The notes under the pieces: model-generated | The model's input: the letters and a program-made list of their open reading frames with translations, nothing else | Told to the model about the DNA's origin: nothing | Databases searched by the model: none | NCBI GenBank assembly: GCA_003762615.1 | Contig: RIAZ01000011.1 | Coordinates: 1-64,000 of the forward strand | Direction of reading: 5' to 3' | DNA: 64,000 bases | Origin: Muribaculaceae bacterium Isolate-037 (Harlan) | GTDB lineage: Bacteria; Bacteroidota; Bacteroidia; Bacteroidales; Muribaculaceae | Shown: positions 16,614 through 26,300 of the stretch, one piece after another | How positions within the stretch are numbered: the first letter of the stretch is position 1 | How the letters are laid out: every line of letters begins with the position of its first letter | Program-made: the position numbers and the translations under genes

Positions 16614-17195
16614 ATGCCTAACTGGTGCTGCACAGCGTATGCGATAGAGGGCGACGCAAAGGAATTACAAAGCCTCTATGATTTGATGAACAAGCTACAG
16701 GAGTCAAAAGACCCTTCTGTTCCGAATGGATTTGGGACTACTTGGTTGGGATGTCTTGTTGATGCCCTTGGCGAAAAATGGGAAGATGTATCTTGCCGTG
16801 GAAGCTGGAACGATTTGGAGTTTGACGGCAGAGTGCTTACTTTCAATACAGAAACAGCATGGGCTCCATGCAATGAGACGCTCGATGTGGTATGTAGGAA
16901 ATATCCGGCATTAAACTATCTATATCGGTCGGAGGAACCAGGAATGGCTCTGTATTATACCAATGACGATGAAGGCAGATACTTTCCTGATAGATTTGTT
17001 GTCGAAGTGTGCATTTCAAAAAAGGAATACTACACCGAGTATTTTACAGATTTACAGAGTGTATATGAGTGGTTGGAGGAAATCTGCGATATGCAAGTCC
17101 AGTCAAAGCTGGATGTGGATGCGATTGTAGGACAATGGAGAAAAAAATATGCACATGCCCACTGCTATATCCACGAGTACAAAATTTCCGCTTGA
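16614..17195 (+). CDS. YubB/Api92-like ferredoxin-fold domain protein
   Basis: The 193-aa product starts MPNWCCTAYAIEGDAKEL, the typical opening of the YubB (Api92) ferredoxin-like family found on plasmids and phages. WAPC followed by E and a FVVEVCISKKEYYTEYF strand region later in the protein fit that family too. The role of these proteins is unknown; they are often part of anti-defence or plasmid maintenance regions. The gene stands alone between two long non-coding modules and is the first gene of the second element. Confidence 0.7.
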   Translation: MPNWCCTAYAIEGDAKELQSLYDLMNKLQESKDPSVPNGFGTTWLGCLVDALGEKWEDVSCRGSWNDLEFDGRVLTFNTETAWAPCNETLDVVCRKYPALNYLYRSEEPGMALYYTNDDEGRYFPDRFVVEVCISKKEYYTEYFTDLQSVYEWLEEICDMQVQSKLDVDAIVGQWRKKYAHAHCYIHEYKISA

Positions 17196-17636
17196 CCGAT
17201 TTTTCAAAGGCATAGATAAGGCTGAAAATTCCTAATTTATAATGCTGAAATCCGTATTGGCTTAATTCCGATACGGATTTTTAAAATTCAGTCTGCCGAC
17301 AGTTGCGCCCTGTTATAAGGTACAAGGATTTGTTCAAAACCTTTGCAAGTTATCCGGTTATAATCTTTTTTTCTTTTATAAGGCTTCCAGCAGCTTTTTC
17401 TCTGCGCCCTGTGGAGGATTCTATTTTTCTACGAAGGTAAATCGGCTTTCCCAATCATGTCAATGCCGACTGTAGTCGCGAGTGAACCGTAAAATCTTCC
17501 TCTTCTCCGTCGAGCGTATTTTTCGTATCAGCCTTGCAGGATTGCCCCAGCCTCCTTCTTTATTGCAGAAAAATAAATCCCAACGGTCGCAAACAGGCCG
17601 AATAAAGGGAAATAATAACAACCAAATAAAAAGACA
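17196..17636. promoter_or_regulatory. Non-coding leader module
   Basis: It contains CCTGTTATA and CCGGTTATA motifs near 17310-17365. A leftward -7 box TACCTTCG (complement of 17432-17439) has TTG 21 bp away. A hairpin has arms AAAAT (17491-17495) and ATTTT (17518-17522) around CTTCCTC...GAGCGT. A GGGAAATAA stretch precedes the ATG at 17637. The same order of parts recurs before most genes up to 40 kb. Just after the 17195 stop, a CCGTATTGG...CCGATACGG inverted repeat at 17251-17277 is followed by TTTTT and may be a terminator. Confidence 0.55.
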
Positions 17637-18113
17637 ATGGGCAAATACGATTTTATCAAGACAGGCAACCTGCTTTATTGGAATGACCCCGACAACGGCA
17701 TATCCAGTGGGGGCTACAAAGTTATTTCCGTTCCTGAAGAAGTGTATGAGGACAGCATCATTTTGATTGCAAGCGACCACTCTGAAGCGGAGGTACTGGC
17801 TTCCGAATTATCACCGATACCCCCGACAAGAAGCCATAAGGAGGAATTTCTGAAATGGAGAGAGAAACAAGAAGCGGACGGTACTGCGTTTTACAATAGG
17901 CTTTCAGAAGTTATTGCTACCGAGATTGATTTGGAAGTCGGCGACATGGTGGCGTTCACAAATGATTACGGCGTTGTATTCGGTCCGTATGAAATACTCG
18001 CTTTCGGCAAACCTTGGAACGGTGACAGATGTGTGTACCTTGACAGTGATGCCTATTGGTTTGCAGACCGTCCGAACCAACTCACACTGATGAGCAAGGG
18101 GACTTCAGAATAA
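17637..18113 (+). CDS. Hypothetical protein, 158 aa
   Basis: No family is recognised. The protein is acidic and globular, starting MGKYDFIKTGNLLYWNDPDN and containing a central helix (KEEFLKWREKQEADGTAFYNRLSE). A beta-rich C-terminal half follows (EVGDMVAFTNDYGVVFGPYEIL) that resembles a small SH3-like barrel. It stands alone with its own structured leader upstream and another non-coding module downstream. Codon use matches the surrounding accessory genes. Confidence 0.6.
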   Translation: MGKYDFIKTGNLLYWNDPDNGISSGGYKVISVPEEVYEDSIILIASDHSEAEVLASELSPIPPTRSHKEEFLKWREKQEADGTAFYNRLSEVIATEIDLEVGDMVAFTNDYGVVFGPYEILAFGKPWNGDRCVYLDSDAYWFADRPNQLTLMSKGTSE

Positions 18114-18503
18114 CAGACCTAAGCATAGACCATCCGCTACAATACGGGTGGTCTTATACCTCAAGACCATATCGGGCTATACCTTTTATAGTTCCGCTTC
18201 ATGCTTATCCTATTTTATCCATCCAATATCCCTGTATAAAGCCGGATCTGCTTGCCGTGACATCGCCACGGTTTGTTTTCCTGTGCAAAGTTACGGTGGA
18301 CGAACACCGTTCAAGTATCGCCGTGCTACCTCTGATGAAATTTGACGGAAACTTTCCGCAATCACAGATTCCGGCTTTTCATAAAATTTCATTCCCGGTT
18401 CCTTGCCCTCTGTTCTTGCCTCCCCCGTTTGAGCCGCACGTAAAACAAACCCTTACGGTGAAGTCAGAAGGCTTCAAAGGCAGGGAAATTAAATAATTGA
18501 AAT
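18114..18503. promoter_or_regulatory. Non-coding leader module, close copy of the 16.4-kb leader
   Basis: A leftward -7 box TAACTTTG (complement of 18286-18293) with TTG 18 bp away precedes a hairpin whose arms are TGAAATTT (18336-18343) and AAATTTCA (18384-18391). The block between and around the arms matches 16436-16484 in 48 of 49 bases. In the stem the 16.4-kb copy has A-T where this one has G-C, a compensatory change. TTATA motifs lie at 18150-18235, and GGGAAATTAAA precedes the ATG at 18504. Confidence 0.6.
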
Positions 18504-18932
18504 ATGAAAGTGATATGTACGAAATGCGGAGGTATGAATGTGGCGTGTGAAGCCATGATTAACCCCAATGACAAATCTTTCCGTAATTATACGGACGAAG
18601 CATTTATTTACGGATGGTGTGATGACTGCGGCAACGGTGTTGTCCTCTCTGATGTCGATGAAATCAAAGAGGATATTGACAAACTCTATGCAAATTTTTG
18701 TGCCGAGCATGGAACAGAGCCGCTTTATGCGATGTGTGAAATCGTGTGGAAAGATGAAAAATTTATTGAGCCGTCCCCTGTAACCGTAAAGTTGTCCTCA
18801 GATGCGGACGATGCCACTGATGAAAAGATATTCTTCTATTGCGATGGTATCGAAGACCTTAAATCTCTCGCTGTATTTGGAGTGGAAGATTTCGTCATTA
18901 CATCCTGCAACTATTTAACCAATGAATTATAA
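18504..18932 (+). CDS. Small zinc-ribbon-like protein
   Basis: The 142-aa protein has two CxxC pairs (CTKC at residues 5-8 and CDDC at 39-42), a plain zinc-ribbon arrangement. An acidic C-terminal part follows with no recognisable catalytic motif. Its stop overlaps the start of the next gene by 11 bp, so the two are likely translated together. Function unknown; such ribbons often bind nucleic acid or protein partners. Confidence 0.65.
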   Translation: MKVICTKCGGMNVACEAMINPNDKSFRNYTDEAFIYGWCDDCGNGVVLSDVDEIKEDIDKLYANFCAEHGTEPLYAMCEIVWKDEKFIEPSPVTVKLSSDADDATDEKIFFYCDGIEDLKSLAVFGVEDFVITSCNYLTNEL

Positions 18933-19632
18933 CAAGATGAATAAGTACAACTGGAAAGGCTATGATTTTATAGGGACAGTACCCGAATTTGCAGAAAAGT
19001 TCGGGTACTGCAAGACCCCTACTTTTGTCAATGCAGTAAAAAGAGTTCCACGGCACAAATACAACTGCATGGACGCAGTGGAGCAAAGAGCCTATGAGGA
19101 AAAGCGCAAACGTGCGAAGCGAGCCTACTGCATCTATATGAACGAAGAGATGACTGACAGCTACATCATCACGAAAGAGGAGTATATGGCAACAAACCTC
19201 CCAATAAAGGAGAAGCGTCACGAACCATTCTTGCTCTCGTATCGTAACAGGGTATTGCCATATAACTTCATCGGAAACAGCCATGATGAAATCCCTGTCA
19301 AATCCGCCATGGTGAAATACTCTGCCGAAGCTGTGAAATTCGCCGAACAACTTTTGCTTGCCGCAGGATATTTCAACGGAAGCGACCCTGTGGAAAAGCC
19401 ATCGGTAAAGGTAAACTACACTTCGCTATACCTGACTTATGCCAACGGCATCAGCATTACATTTGATTCCGAACGGAACCATGACGGAGTGGGCAACTGC
19501 CATCTGGAGGTTATAGACTTTAACGGAGAAAGGATTTACAACGGCTGGCGGAGATTAAGCAGCGTCGATGAAATCCTACACTATACCACCATAAACAAGG
19601 ACAGCAAAGACGCCTCTTGCTATTTGGGGTGA
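18922..19632 (+). CDS. Hypothetical protein, 236 aa
   Basis: No family is recognised. The start at 18922 overlaps the preceding gene by 11 bp; an alternative ATG at 18937 would remove the overlap. The N-terminal third is basic and helical (EQRAYEEKRKRAKRAY). The C-terminal third is beta-rich (VNYTSLYLTYANGISITFDSERN). A short GC-rich hairpin with GGCAGGGAAGCCCCTGCC at about 19642-19660 follows and may end transcription. Confidence 0.6.
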   Translation: MNYNKMNKYNWKGYDFIGTVPEFAEKFGYCKTPTFVNAVKRVPRHKYNCMDAVEQRAYEEKRKRAKRAYCIYMNEEMTDSYIITKEEYMATNLPIKEKRHEPFLLSYRNRVLPYNFIGNSHDEIPVKSAMVKYSAEAVKFAEQLLLAAGYFNGSDPVEKPSVKVNYTSLYLTYANGISITFDSERNHDGVGNCHLEVIDFNGERIYNGWRRLSSVDEILHYTTINKDSKDASCYLG

Positions 19633-20045
19633 CAATGACGGACAGGCAGGGAAGCCCCTGCCTGTTTTCTTAAATCATCCGTTGCCATTTCTCTTGTATT
19701 CCACGGAGTTCACCTGTGGTTATATCTACGATTTCCTGTTATAGCCATACATGACAGTCCATTTATATAGTCAACTCCGTCCTTTTCTATTTTGGATTTA
19801 TCAATTCCTGCTTGTCGGTCGGGGTTACAGAATATTACGGTGCAAAGGTAGAAGCCGCTGTCAGATCGTCAAGGTCTGGCACACGGTGTTTGTCACTGCA
19901 AGATGGAGACTCCGCTCTATCTTTCCCTCCAAAACCTTGCCTTGTCTGCCATGCGCCACCTTTACAGGCACTGTAATATTCAAAATCCCGACGCACAAGC
20001 GAAAAGGCAGGGATAAAAACCAATAACTTTAACACAGACAAAACC
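19633..20045. promoter_or_regulatory. Non-coding leader module
   Basis: A terminator-like hairpin lies just after 19632. TTATA motifs follow: GTGGTTATA, CCTGTTATA and CCATTTATA between about 19710 and 19775. A leftward promoter has -7 TACCTTTG (complement of 19843-19850) and TTG 19 bp away. A stem pairs AAGATGGAG (19900-19908) with CTCTATCTT (19915-19923), and GGGATAAA precedes the ATG at 20046. Confidence 0.55.
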
Positions 20046-20222
20046 ATGTATGAGACAGAAGAAACATCGGACATCATCGGCGCATACTGCACGCTTATAG
20101 AGGACTATCAAGGCATCTGTGACGGTCAGATTGTTGGAGATTACGGCACAGAGGTCGTAGTACGGCTTTCAAACGGCATAGAGATGGCAACCCATCGGGA
20201 CGAAGTGATTGTTTTCGATTGA
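20046..20222 (+). CDS. Small hypothetical protein, 58 aa
   Basis: An intact short frame starting MYETEETSDIIGAYCTLIED and ending VIVFD. It is acidic and beta-rich (GQIVGDYGTEVVVRLSNG), consistent with a mini SH3/OB-like barrel. Support comes from its position: it follows a full leader module with the usual purine-rich stretch and starts at the expected distance. No family recognised. Confidence 0.55.
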   Translation: MYETEETSDIIGAYCTLIEDYQGICDGQIVGDYGTEVVVRLSNGIEMATHRDEVIVFD

Positions 20223-21014
20223 CACGTGCCAATGTATGGATGCGGCAATCCGGGCAACATGCTCGGATTGTACCGTCCTGGTATTTCCTGTTATATTTCT
20301 TTTTTGAAGGCCTCCCTTTATATTCCACCAGATACGGTTACTGTAAGATTTCCTTTTTTATCTTACAATCCCTTTGTTAATGGCAGACTGTTTCGCCGAT
20401 GCAGTCAGTCCGTGCCCTCCTTGGAGACACGCCTGGAGCGTGCATTTCCTTTTTGGGCTTGCTCTTTCTGCTTTTGCCGGATTTATTCTGTCAGCGGTTA
20501 GCCGGATGCGGCAAAGACTGCGGCACTTCATCCGTCATCTTTCCAATCATCCATTATCCGTATGGACATCGACCATGGGCCAGCCATTCTTGAGAAGCGG
20601 TCAATACGTCCACGTACAGCCGCACTCACATACACAGCCACGAGGCGGTCTCTTTGCTGTCGGTACTGCGTCAAAATGAAAGGAACGTGCAATATTCGGT
20701 TTCCGAGTTTATGCGGAAGTCGCCATGACGTACAGCCAACCGGTAAAGTATGGTGTCGCCAAGTCACCACAACAGTGTTACGGCGAGTCATACACACTTA
20801 TTTTTCCTGATGCGAAGTTATGATCATGGCGGAGCTTTGGCTCCTACGGGACGGACATTGCCTTTGACCAACGGCTTTCAACAAATCTTCCTTTTTCTTT
20901 TCACAGGCTCAACAAAAAGAGTATTTGCCGAACCTTCCGCTGGTGCTACCCTATGCCCATGTCATCTTTTTGCATCGTAAAAATTAAATGTTTAACTCTT
21001 TAATACTTAAAGTT
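20223..21014. other. Long non-coding region ending in the ssb leader
   Basis: 792 bp without a convincing gene. CCTGTTATA and CCCTTTATA motifs lie near 20285-20325. The middle part (20340-20760) shows no feature I can name. From 20811 the leader signature appears: a leftward box TAACTTCG (complement of 20814-20821) and a hairpin with CAAAT/ATTTG outer arms (20882-20886 and 20922-20926) around CTTTTT/AAAAAG inner arms. An ATGTTTAACTC stretch lies close to the ssb start. Confidence 0.5.
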
Positions 21015-21413
21015 ATGGCAACTTCAACAAACAACACCAACTCTTTCAACCTCAGTGGCTTCGTAGCCGTCAACGCAAACATCCGCAACTTCGAGAAGAA
21101 CTCGGTTGCCCGTTTCCCCCTCTCCATCAGCCGCACGGAAACCAACGGTGACGAGACCACCCGCAAGTCGGCCCTTGTAAACTGCGAGTGCTGGCGCAAG
21201 TCCGAAGAGGCATCGACCTTCGAGCTTCTCAAGAAAGGCAAGCTCGTCCAGGTTTCAGGCTTCATCCGTCCGGAAGAATGGACATCGGAAGACGGAACCA
21301 AGCACAGCCGCATCGTCTTCGTCGCCACATCCGTCAGCGAACTGTCCACCGAAAAGAAAACCGATGGCAAAAAGCCGGCGAAAGGCAAGACTTCCAAGAA
21401 GAAGGCTGCGTGA
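21015..21413 (+). CDS. ssb: Single-stranded DNA-binding protein, short form
   Basis: The 132-aa protein has an OB-fold core: FNLSGFVAVNANIRNF, ALVNCECWRKSEEASTFELL, and GKLVQVSGFIRPEEWTSEDG. This is typical of the SSB copies on Bacteroidales conjugative elements. The C-terminus is Lys-rich (KKPAKGKTSKKKAA) and lacks the acidic DDIPF-type tail of chromosomal SSB, so it probably does not recruit the usual partners. It likely protects transferred single strands. A strong terminator follows 20 bp downstream, making it a single-gene unit. Confidence 0.85.
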   Translation: MATSTNNTNSFNLSGFVAVNANIRNFEKNSVARFPLSISRTETNGDETTRKSALVNCECWRKSEEASTFELLKKGKLVQVSGFIRPEEWTSEDGTKHSRIVFVATSVSELSTEKKTDGKKPAKGKTSKKKAA

Positions 21414-21433
21414 CGCTTCCAAACCTCTCTTCT

Positions 21434-21462
21434 CAAAAGACGGCTACGGCCGTCTTTTCTTT
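21434..21462 (+). terminator. Rho-independent terminator of ssb
   Basis: A perfect 10-bp stem, AAAAGACGGC (21434-21443) with GCCGTCTTTT (21448-21457), has a TACG loop and a T-rich tail. The A-rich 5' arm allows function in both directions. Confidence 0.9.
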
Positions 21463-21755
21463 TGCTCACCGGCTGCGGTCAAGCCCTTTATATATTCTGG
21501 CTGTCACCGGTTGTAAATCCCAATCACCAGTTATATCTCATTGTTCATCCGGCGGCCGGTCATCCGTTTTCTGCGGCGAATTTGGAGGTGGCAGGGCAAA
21601 CATCAAGGCACACTCCGTTCTGAAGGCCTTGCCTAATTCCCCTTATGGCCACCATCCCCTCAATGCCGCAAGAAAACAGGAATGGCCGATCCGCAAGCCG
21701 GGCTAAGGCAGGGAAAAGGTCATCCCACAAGTCTAACAGTTAAATTCAAAAGAAA
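21463..21755. promoter_or_regulatory. Non-coding leader module
   Basis: CCCTTTATA and CCAGTTATA motifs occur near 21485-21535. A long-range inverted repeat pairs GTTTTCTGCGGC (about 21567-21578) with GCCGCAAGAAAAC (about 21664-21676). GGCAGGGAAAAGG lies about 40 bases before the ATG at 21756. No leftward promoter as clear as in other modules; GCGAATTTGG near 21577 may be a degenerate one. Confidence 0.4.
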
Positions 21756-22004
21756 ATGGAAAAGAGCATCGAAAAAATCCCGACCTACGCATTGCCTTAT
21801 CTGGTGAATGGCGATGCAAGTAACCTGAACGCTGACGAGATTAAGCAGATTGACGACATCTGCCGCGAACAGGGCATCGAAGTCGTCGTCCCCATCACAG
21901 AAAGCGAAGAAGGAGGCGCAGAACCGTATTTCAGCAGCGTCCCTTTGTTCGGGCAGCCGACCGAAGTGGAGGATTGCATCATTATCTATAAAAATAATGA
22001 TTAG
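21756..22004 (+). CDS. Hypothetical protein, 82 aa
   Basis: A short acidic protein (MEKSIEKIPTYALPYLVNGD start; EPYFSSVPLFGQPTEVEDC near the end). The pattern TYALPYLVNGDAS and a C-terminal VEDCIIIY strand recall a small family common on Bacteroidales plasmids and transposons whose function is unknown. It heads a cluster of three short genes spaced by a few bases, sharing one leader. Confidence 0.6.
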   Translation: MEKSIEKIPTYALPYLVNGDASNLNADEIKQIDDICREQGIEVVVPITESEEGGAEPYFSSVPLFGQPTEVEDCIIIYKNND

Positions 22005-22008
22005 TGCC

Positions 22009-22278
22009 ATGAATACAGATGACCGCAACATCGTGTTCAGCAAAGCCACGCTGGATGAGATAAGGCAGGATGGGCAAACCGTCCTGTCAAGCAGTGACGG
22101 TGTTTCTATTCCGATGATATTCCGAAATCTTAGCGGTAAGAACTTTTCGAGAGCGGAATACCTGGACTACCTCAAACACGTGGCATACGGTGATATGGGT
22201 TTCGTTCCCGGCACAATCACGTTGTGGCATGGCGGGATTCTGACAGCGGAAGCTGTACTGGAGAAACCGGCATACTGA
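22009..22278 (+). CDS. Hypothetical protein, 89 aa
   Basis: Start at ATG 22009 is preferred; an ATG at 21997 would overlap the previous gene by 8 bp. The product (MNTDDRNIVFSKATLDEIRQ start) is a mixed alpha/beta small protein ending GGILTAEAVLEKPAY. No family recognised. It lies between two equally short genes and is probably co-transcribed with them. Confidence 0.5.
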   Translation: MNTDDRNIVFSKATLDEIRQDGQTVLSSSDGVSIPMIFRNLSGKNFSRAEYLDYLKHVAYGDMGFVPGTITLWHGGILTAEAVLEKPAY

Positions 22279-22304
22279 CAATCAAACCTCTAAAATTGTT
22301 GATT

Positions 22305-22472
22305 ATGGAAAAAGAAAAACTGACAGCCCATGACGAGGAACTGATAGAACTCGCATACTCCACGACCTACCGCAGCAGCATCCGCACGATGATACGGGAA
22401 GCTGATACAGAACGATGCCGTATAGTCCTACGGCACATCATGGAAGATGCCGATGTGGATTGGGAAGATTGA
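22305..22472 (+). CDS. Small acidic helical protein, 55 aa
   Basis: The frame starts MEKEKLTAHDEELIELAYST and ends DADVDWED. It is mostly helical with alternating charge and an acidic end. It is the third gene of the 21.75-22.47 kb cluster, 26 bp after its neighbour. A GACTGCTGACATCCGGCAGTCC inverted repeat (about 22486-22507) plus TTTT follows and may be a terminator. Confidence 0.5.
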   Translation: MEKEKLTAHDEELIELAYSTTYRSSIRTMIREADTERCRIVLRHIMEDADVDWED

Positions 22473-22567
22473 GCATGACAGAGGGACTGCTGACATCCGG
22501 CAGTCCTTTTCCATGCGAAATCCATTTATAGCAGACATGATGTCCTTGAACTTGCCTTTTATAAGGT

Positions 22568-23105
22568 TTCGTCAACGCTGGCGAGCCACTGGGACATCCG
22601 ACGCTGCCAGTCACGCTGACACCCTGCATTACGTTCAAGTCCGAGCGGCCTCCGGCACAGGGCGAGCGTGGGCCGGCAGAGTGTGTCATGCTTCCACACA
22701 CAGCCTGTCGGTGACACCCACGGTTCGCTCTTCACCCCGACTTACCCTCCACTCCGGGCTGTCGTGCCTGTGCTACGGCCAGTCCCGTGACCTTCGCCTG
22801 CTTACTCTTATAGCAATTTAGGAGCCTTTTATAATGACGCTTGTCCGACATGGCCGATACTCCCTTTATAATCTTTGGTAACGCTGGCGGATCGCAGGGA
22901 CACCCGATGCTGCCAGTCACGCCGACACCCTGTATTACGTTCAAGTCCGGGCGGTCTCCGTCACAGGGCGAGTGTGGGCCGGCAGAGTGTGTCATGCTTC
23001 CACACACAGCCTGTCAATGACACCCACAGTTCGCTCTTTGCCCCAACTTTACCTTCATTTCGGGATGCGTGCCTATGTTGCAGCAGGTCCCGCGATTTCC
23101 GCCGC
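22568..23105. repeat. Two ~240-bp direct repeats in a non-coding region
   Basis: Copy 1 (about 22568-22812) and copy 2 (about 22877-23105) align along most of their length with scattered, mostly transition-type changes. Shared internal hairpins include CTGGC...GCCAG at the left and GTGTGT...ACACAC around a CATGCTTCC loop. A leftward frame (MCGSMTHSAGP...) is open in both copies, but amino-acid changes dominate, arguing against coding. CCTTTTATA and CCCTTTATA motifs flank both copies. A structured RNA or a protein-binding array is likelier than a gene. Confidence 0.65.
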
Positions 23106-23385
23106 CACCCTTTATAAATACTCACCGCCATTTTTAGAAAATTCTTTTCTGTTCGGAACCGTCACTACCTGTGGTTATCGGCGCGAAGTTCGGCATCCGG
23201 GCTTATATGCCAAGGTTGTACGGAGTTTCTGCGAGATTTTACTGCCGTGCGGTAAAATCATCTTGAAAACCTTGTCCCTAAAGCCTCTTAGATGCCCCTG
23301 TGTTGCGCAGATAACCACCTTGCGGACGGCTCCTGAAGGAGCAGGAAGTAAGGGAAGAAATAAATCTTCAACATTAAGGTCAGAT
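23106..23385. promoter_or_regulatory. Leader of the methylase-helicase gene
   Basis: A degenerate leftward -7 box (complement of 23184-23191) has TTG 19 bp away (complement of 23211-23213). A hairpin pairs GATTTTAC (23235-23242) with GTAAAATC (23252-23259). The shared TCATCTTGAAAACCTTG block follows at 23258, then GGGAAGAAATAAA before the ATG at 23386. The whole unit aligns with the leader at 28.67-28.87 kb. Confidence 0.6.
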
Positions 23386-26300
23386 ATGAGATACAACAAG
23401 AAAAAGGCATTAGCCGACAATGTGAACGCCATTGAGACAGCGTTGGCGGTACACAGTCAGGGCAGACAAGCCACTGACAGCGAGAAAAAGACATTAGCCC
23501 TTTATTCGGGTTTCGGAGGTATCAAAGAGGTGCTGAACATCGGCACGGATAAACCCATGCCCGACGGCATGGCAGAGCCTATGATGCGGTTACAGGAACT
23601 CTTGCAGAAATTCGCAGACGGCAAGGAAGCGGAATATAAGGCATTGGTTGACGGAATAAAGGCATCCGTGCTGACTGCTTTTTACACTCCGCAATTCATC
23701 ATTGACACCGTGGCAGCGCAGATACACACCATCTTCAGCGACAACGGTATGCGGATGCGTTCTTTTCTTGAGCCAAGCGCAGGGATTGGTGGCTTTTTGA
23801 AAACAGCCATGCAGGGAGCAAACACATACGCTTTTGAGAAAGACCCCATGACAGGACTTATCCTGTCGCTTCTCAATGACAAGACAACTACCGTCACGGC
23901 AGGGTTTGAGACTATCGGGGAGCAAGACCTACAGGACAAGGGCTTTGATGTCATTGCCTCCAACATTCCGTTTGGCAATTTCCGTGTGTTCGATGCCGAC
24001 ATGTGGAAAAAGGGCGGCATATACGAGCAATCCACCAAGACCATACACAACTACTTTTTTATAAAGTCAATGGAACTGCTCAATGAGGGCGGCATACTTG
24101 CCTTTGTGACCTCAAGGGGCATAGCTGACACTCCGGGCAACAAATTTGTTCGTGAGTATCTTGTGAACCATGCCGACCTAATCACGGCATTACGGCTTCC
24201 CGACAATATCTTCATGGAAACAGGCGGCATCGAGGTAGGCACAGACCTGTTGGTATTCCAGAAGCACACAAGGAAAACAACCCTGTCACAGCGTGAGAGG
24301 CTGTTTGTTCAGACCGCCAAAGAAAACGGAGCGGACGGCATAGTAACGGAATATGCCAACAAACTTTTCGCACAGCCCAAGACCGCACTCGCCACTGACA
24401 GCCGTATCGCCATGAACCAGTTTGGGAAATATGTAAGGAAATACCAGTGGCAGGGCGAGGAAGCGATGATGCGGCAATACTTCTCCGCATTGCTCAAAAT
24501 GGATTTCGACCGTTTCTTCCATAAGAGCCTTTTCCTTAATGACGGACAGGACGCACAGGGGCAAATGTCGCTTTTTGACCTTTTCGGTGAGGAAATCACA
24601 CCGCAACCGAAAGACAGGGGCAAACGTGCATATACCGACAAAGTGGCATGGTGGATGAAAGACGGAGCAATGGTGATGTTTGAGGAACAGCTCGGCAACC
24701 TCAAGATGCGCAAGTCAAGCCGTTATGCTGATGTTGCGGTGGATTTTGTGCCTATGGCTGACATTGAAGCGGCGAAAGAAAGGGCAAATGACTATTTCCC
24801 CATCCGTGAAACCTATTTTGAACTGTCATACAAAGAGCGTGAGAAAGAACAGGAATACCCCGAATTGAGGGAACGTCTTAATGCGCTATATGACAAGTTC
24901 ACAGCCAAGTGGGGGCTGTTTCACGACAACGACAACAAGGAATTTATCATGCTTGACAGCCTCGGCATCGAGGTATTCACCATTGAAATGCAGTCGGGTG
25001 ACACCATCGGCAAGGCTGACATCATGCGTGAGCCTGTGGCATTCAAGAAGATAGATGCCATGACCGTGCTTTCCCCCATGGAAGCGTTGGCGACAAGCCT
25101 CAATTTTTACGGCAAGGTGGATATGCCGTTTATCGCCCGAAGCTCGGACAGAAGCGAGACGGATGCCATAAATGACCTAAAGGGCGAGATATTCTATAAC
25201 CCCATATCGGGAGAATGGGAGAACAAAGGGAAATTCATTGCCGGGAATGTGATTGCAAAACACAAGGAAATCATGTCATTGCTGCAGGAACTTGACGGAA
25301 ACGAAAAGGAGTATGCGGAAACCTCGCTGAAAGCATTGGAGGAAGCGACCCCCGAAGCAATCCCCTATGAGGAACTGGATATAAATATGGGTGAGCGTTG
25401 GATTGACTCAAGCCTGTATGCCGCTTTCGCAAAAGAACTTTTCAAGACCGATACAACGGTTATGTATTTCGATGTGAACGACACCTATGTTGTTTCCTTG
25501 CAGGGATATTCAGCTGTAGCCTATCACACCTATTCTGTCCGCAACTATAACGGTGAAGACTTGTTTGTCCATGCCCTGCAGGACACCGTGCCCGAAATCA
25601 CAAAAGAGGTGTACCGCAAAGGTGACAAGGTGCGTGTGCCGGACGAGGAAGCCATACAGGAAGCGGCTACCAAGATACAGGAAATCCGCAGCAAGTTCAA
25701 TGCATGGCTTGACAGCCAGCCCATAGAGGTGCGTGATAACCTTGTGAGAGCCTACAACGAGCGGTTTAACTGTTATGTCCGTCCGCATTATGACGGCTCG
25801 GCGCAGACATTCCCCGGTCTCTCGTTTGAACAGTTCCCTTACGATGACCTCTATTCCTCACAAAAGGATGCTATCTGGATGATTAAGCAGAACGGCGGCG
25901 GCATCTGCTGGCATGAGGTCGGTACAGGAAAGACCATGATAATGTGCGTAGCCGCATACGAAATGAAACGTCTCGGACTTGTTCGCAAGCCTATCATTAT
26001 AGGGTTGAAAGCCAACGTGCATGAAATAGCCGACACTTTCAGAAAGGCTTATCCGTCAGCGAAGATACTCTATCCGGGCAAAGAGGATTTCACTCCAGCC
26101 AACCGTAAAGAGGTGTTCTCAAAAATCCAAAACAATAACTGGGACTGCATCATTCTCACACACGACCAGTTTGCCAAGATACCGCAGTCAGATGAAACGA
26201 TGTTTGAGATATTTTCGGAAGAACTGCAGGATGTCGAGCGTAGCCTTGAGGTATTGGAGGAAAGCACCATGCGCTACCGAAGTGGCAGGATGCAGAGCGG

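Noticed and set aside
22438-23007. Two leftward frames starting MCGSMTHSAGP in the 240-bp repeats as genes
   Set aside because: Between the two copies most base changes alter amino acids, no start signal is visible, and the region holds hairpins and TTATA motifs.
22972-23385. 138-residue N-terminal extension of the methylase-helicase
   Set aside because: It runs through the second repeat copy and the leader hairpin; the ATG at 23386 with a purine-rich stretch in front fits the other modules.
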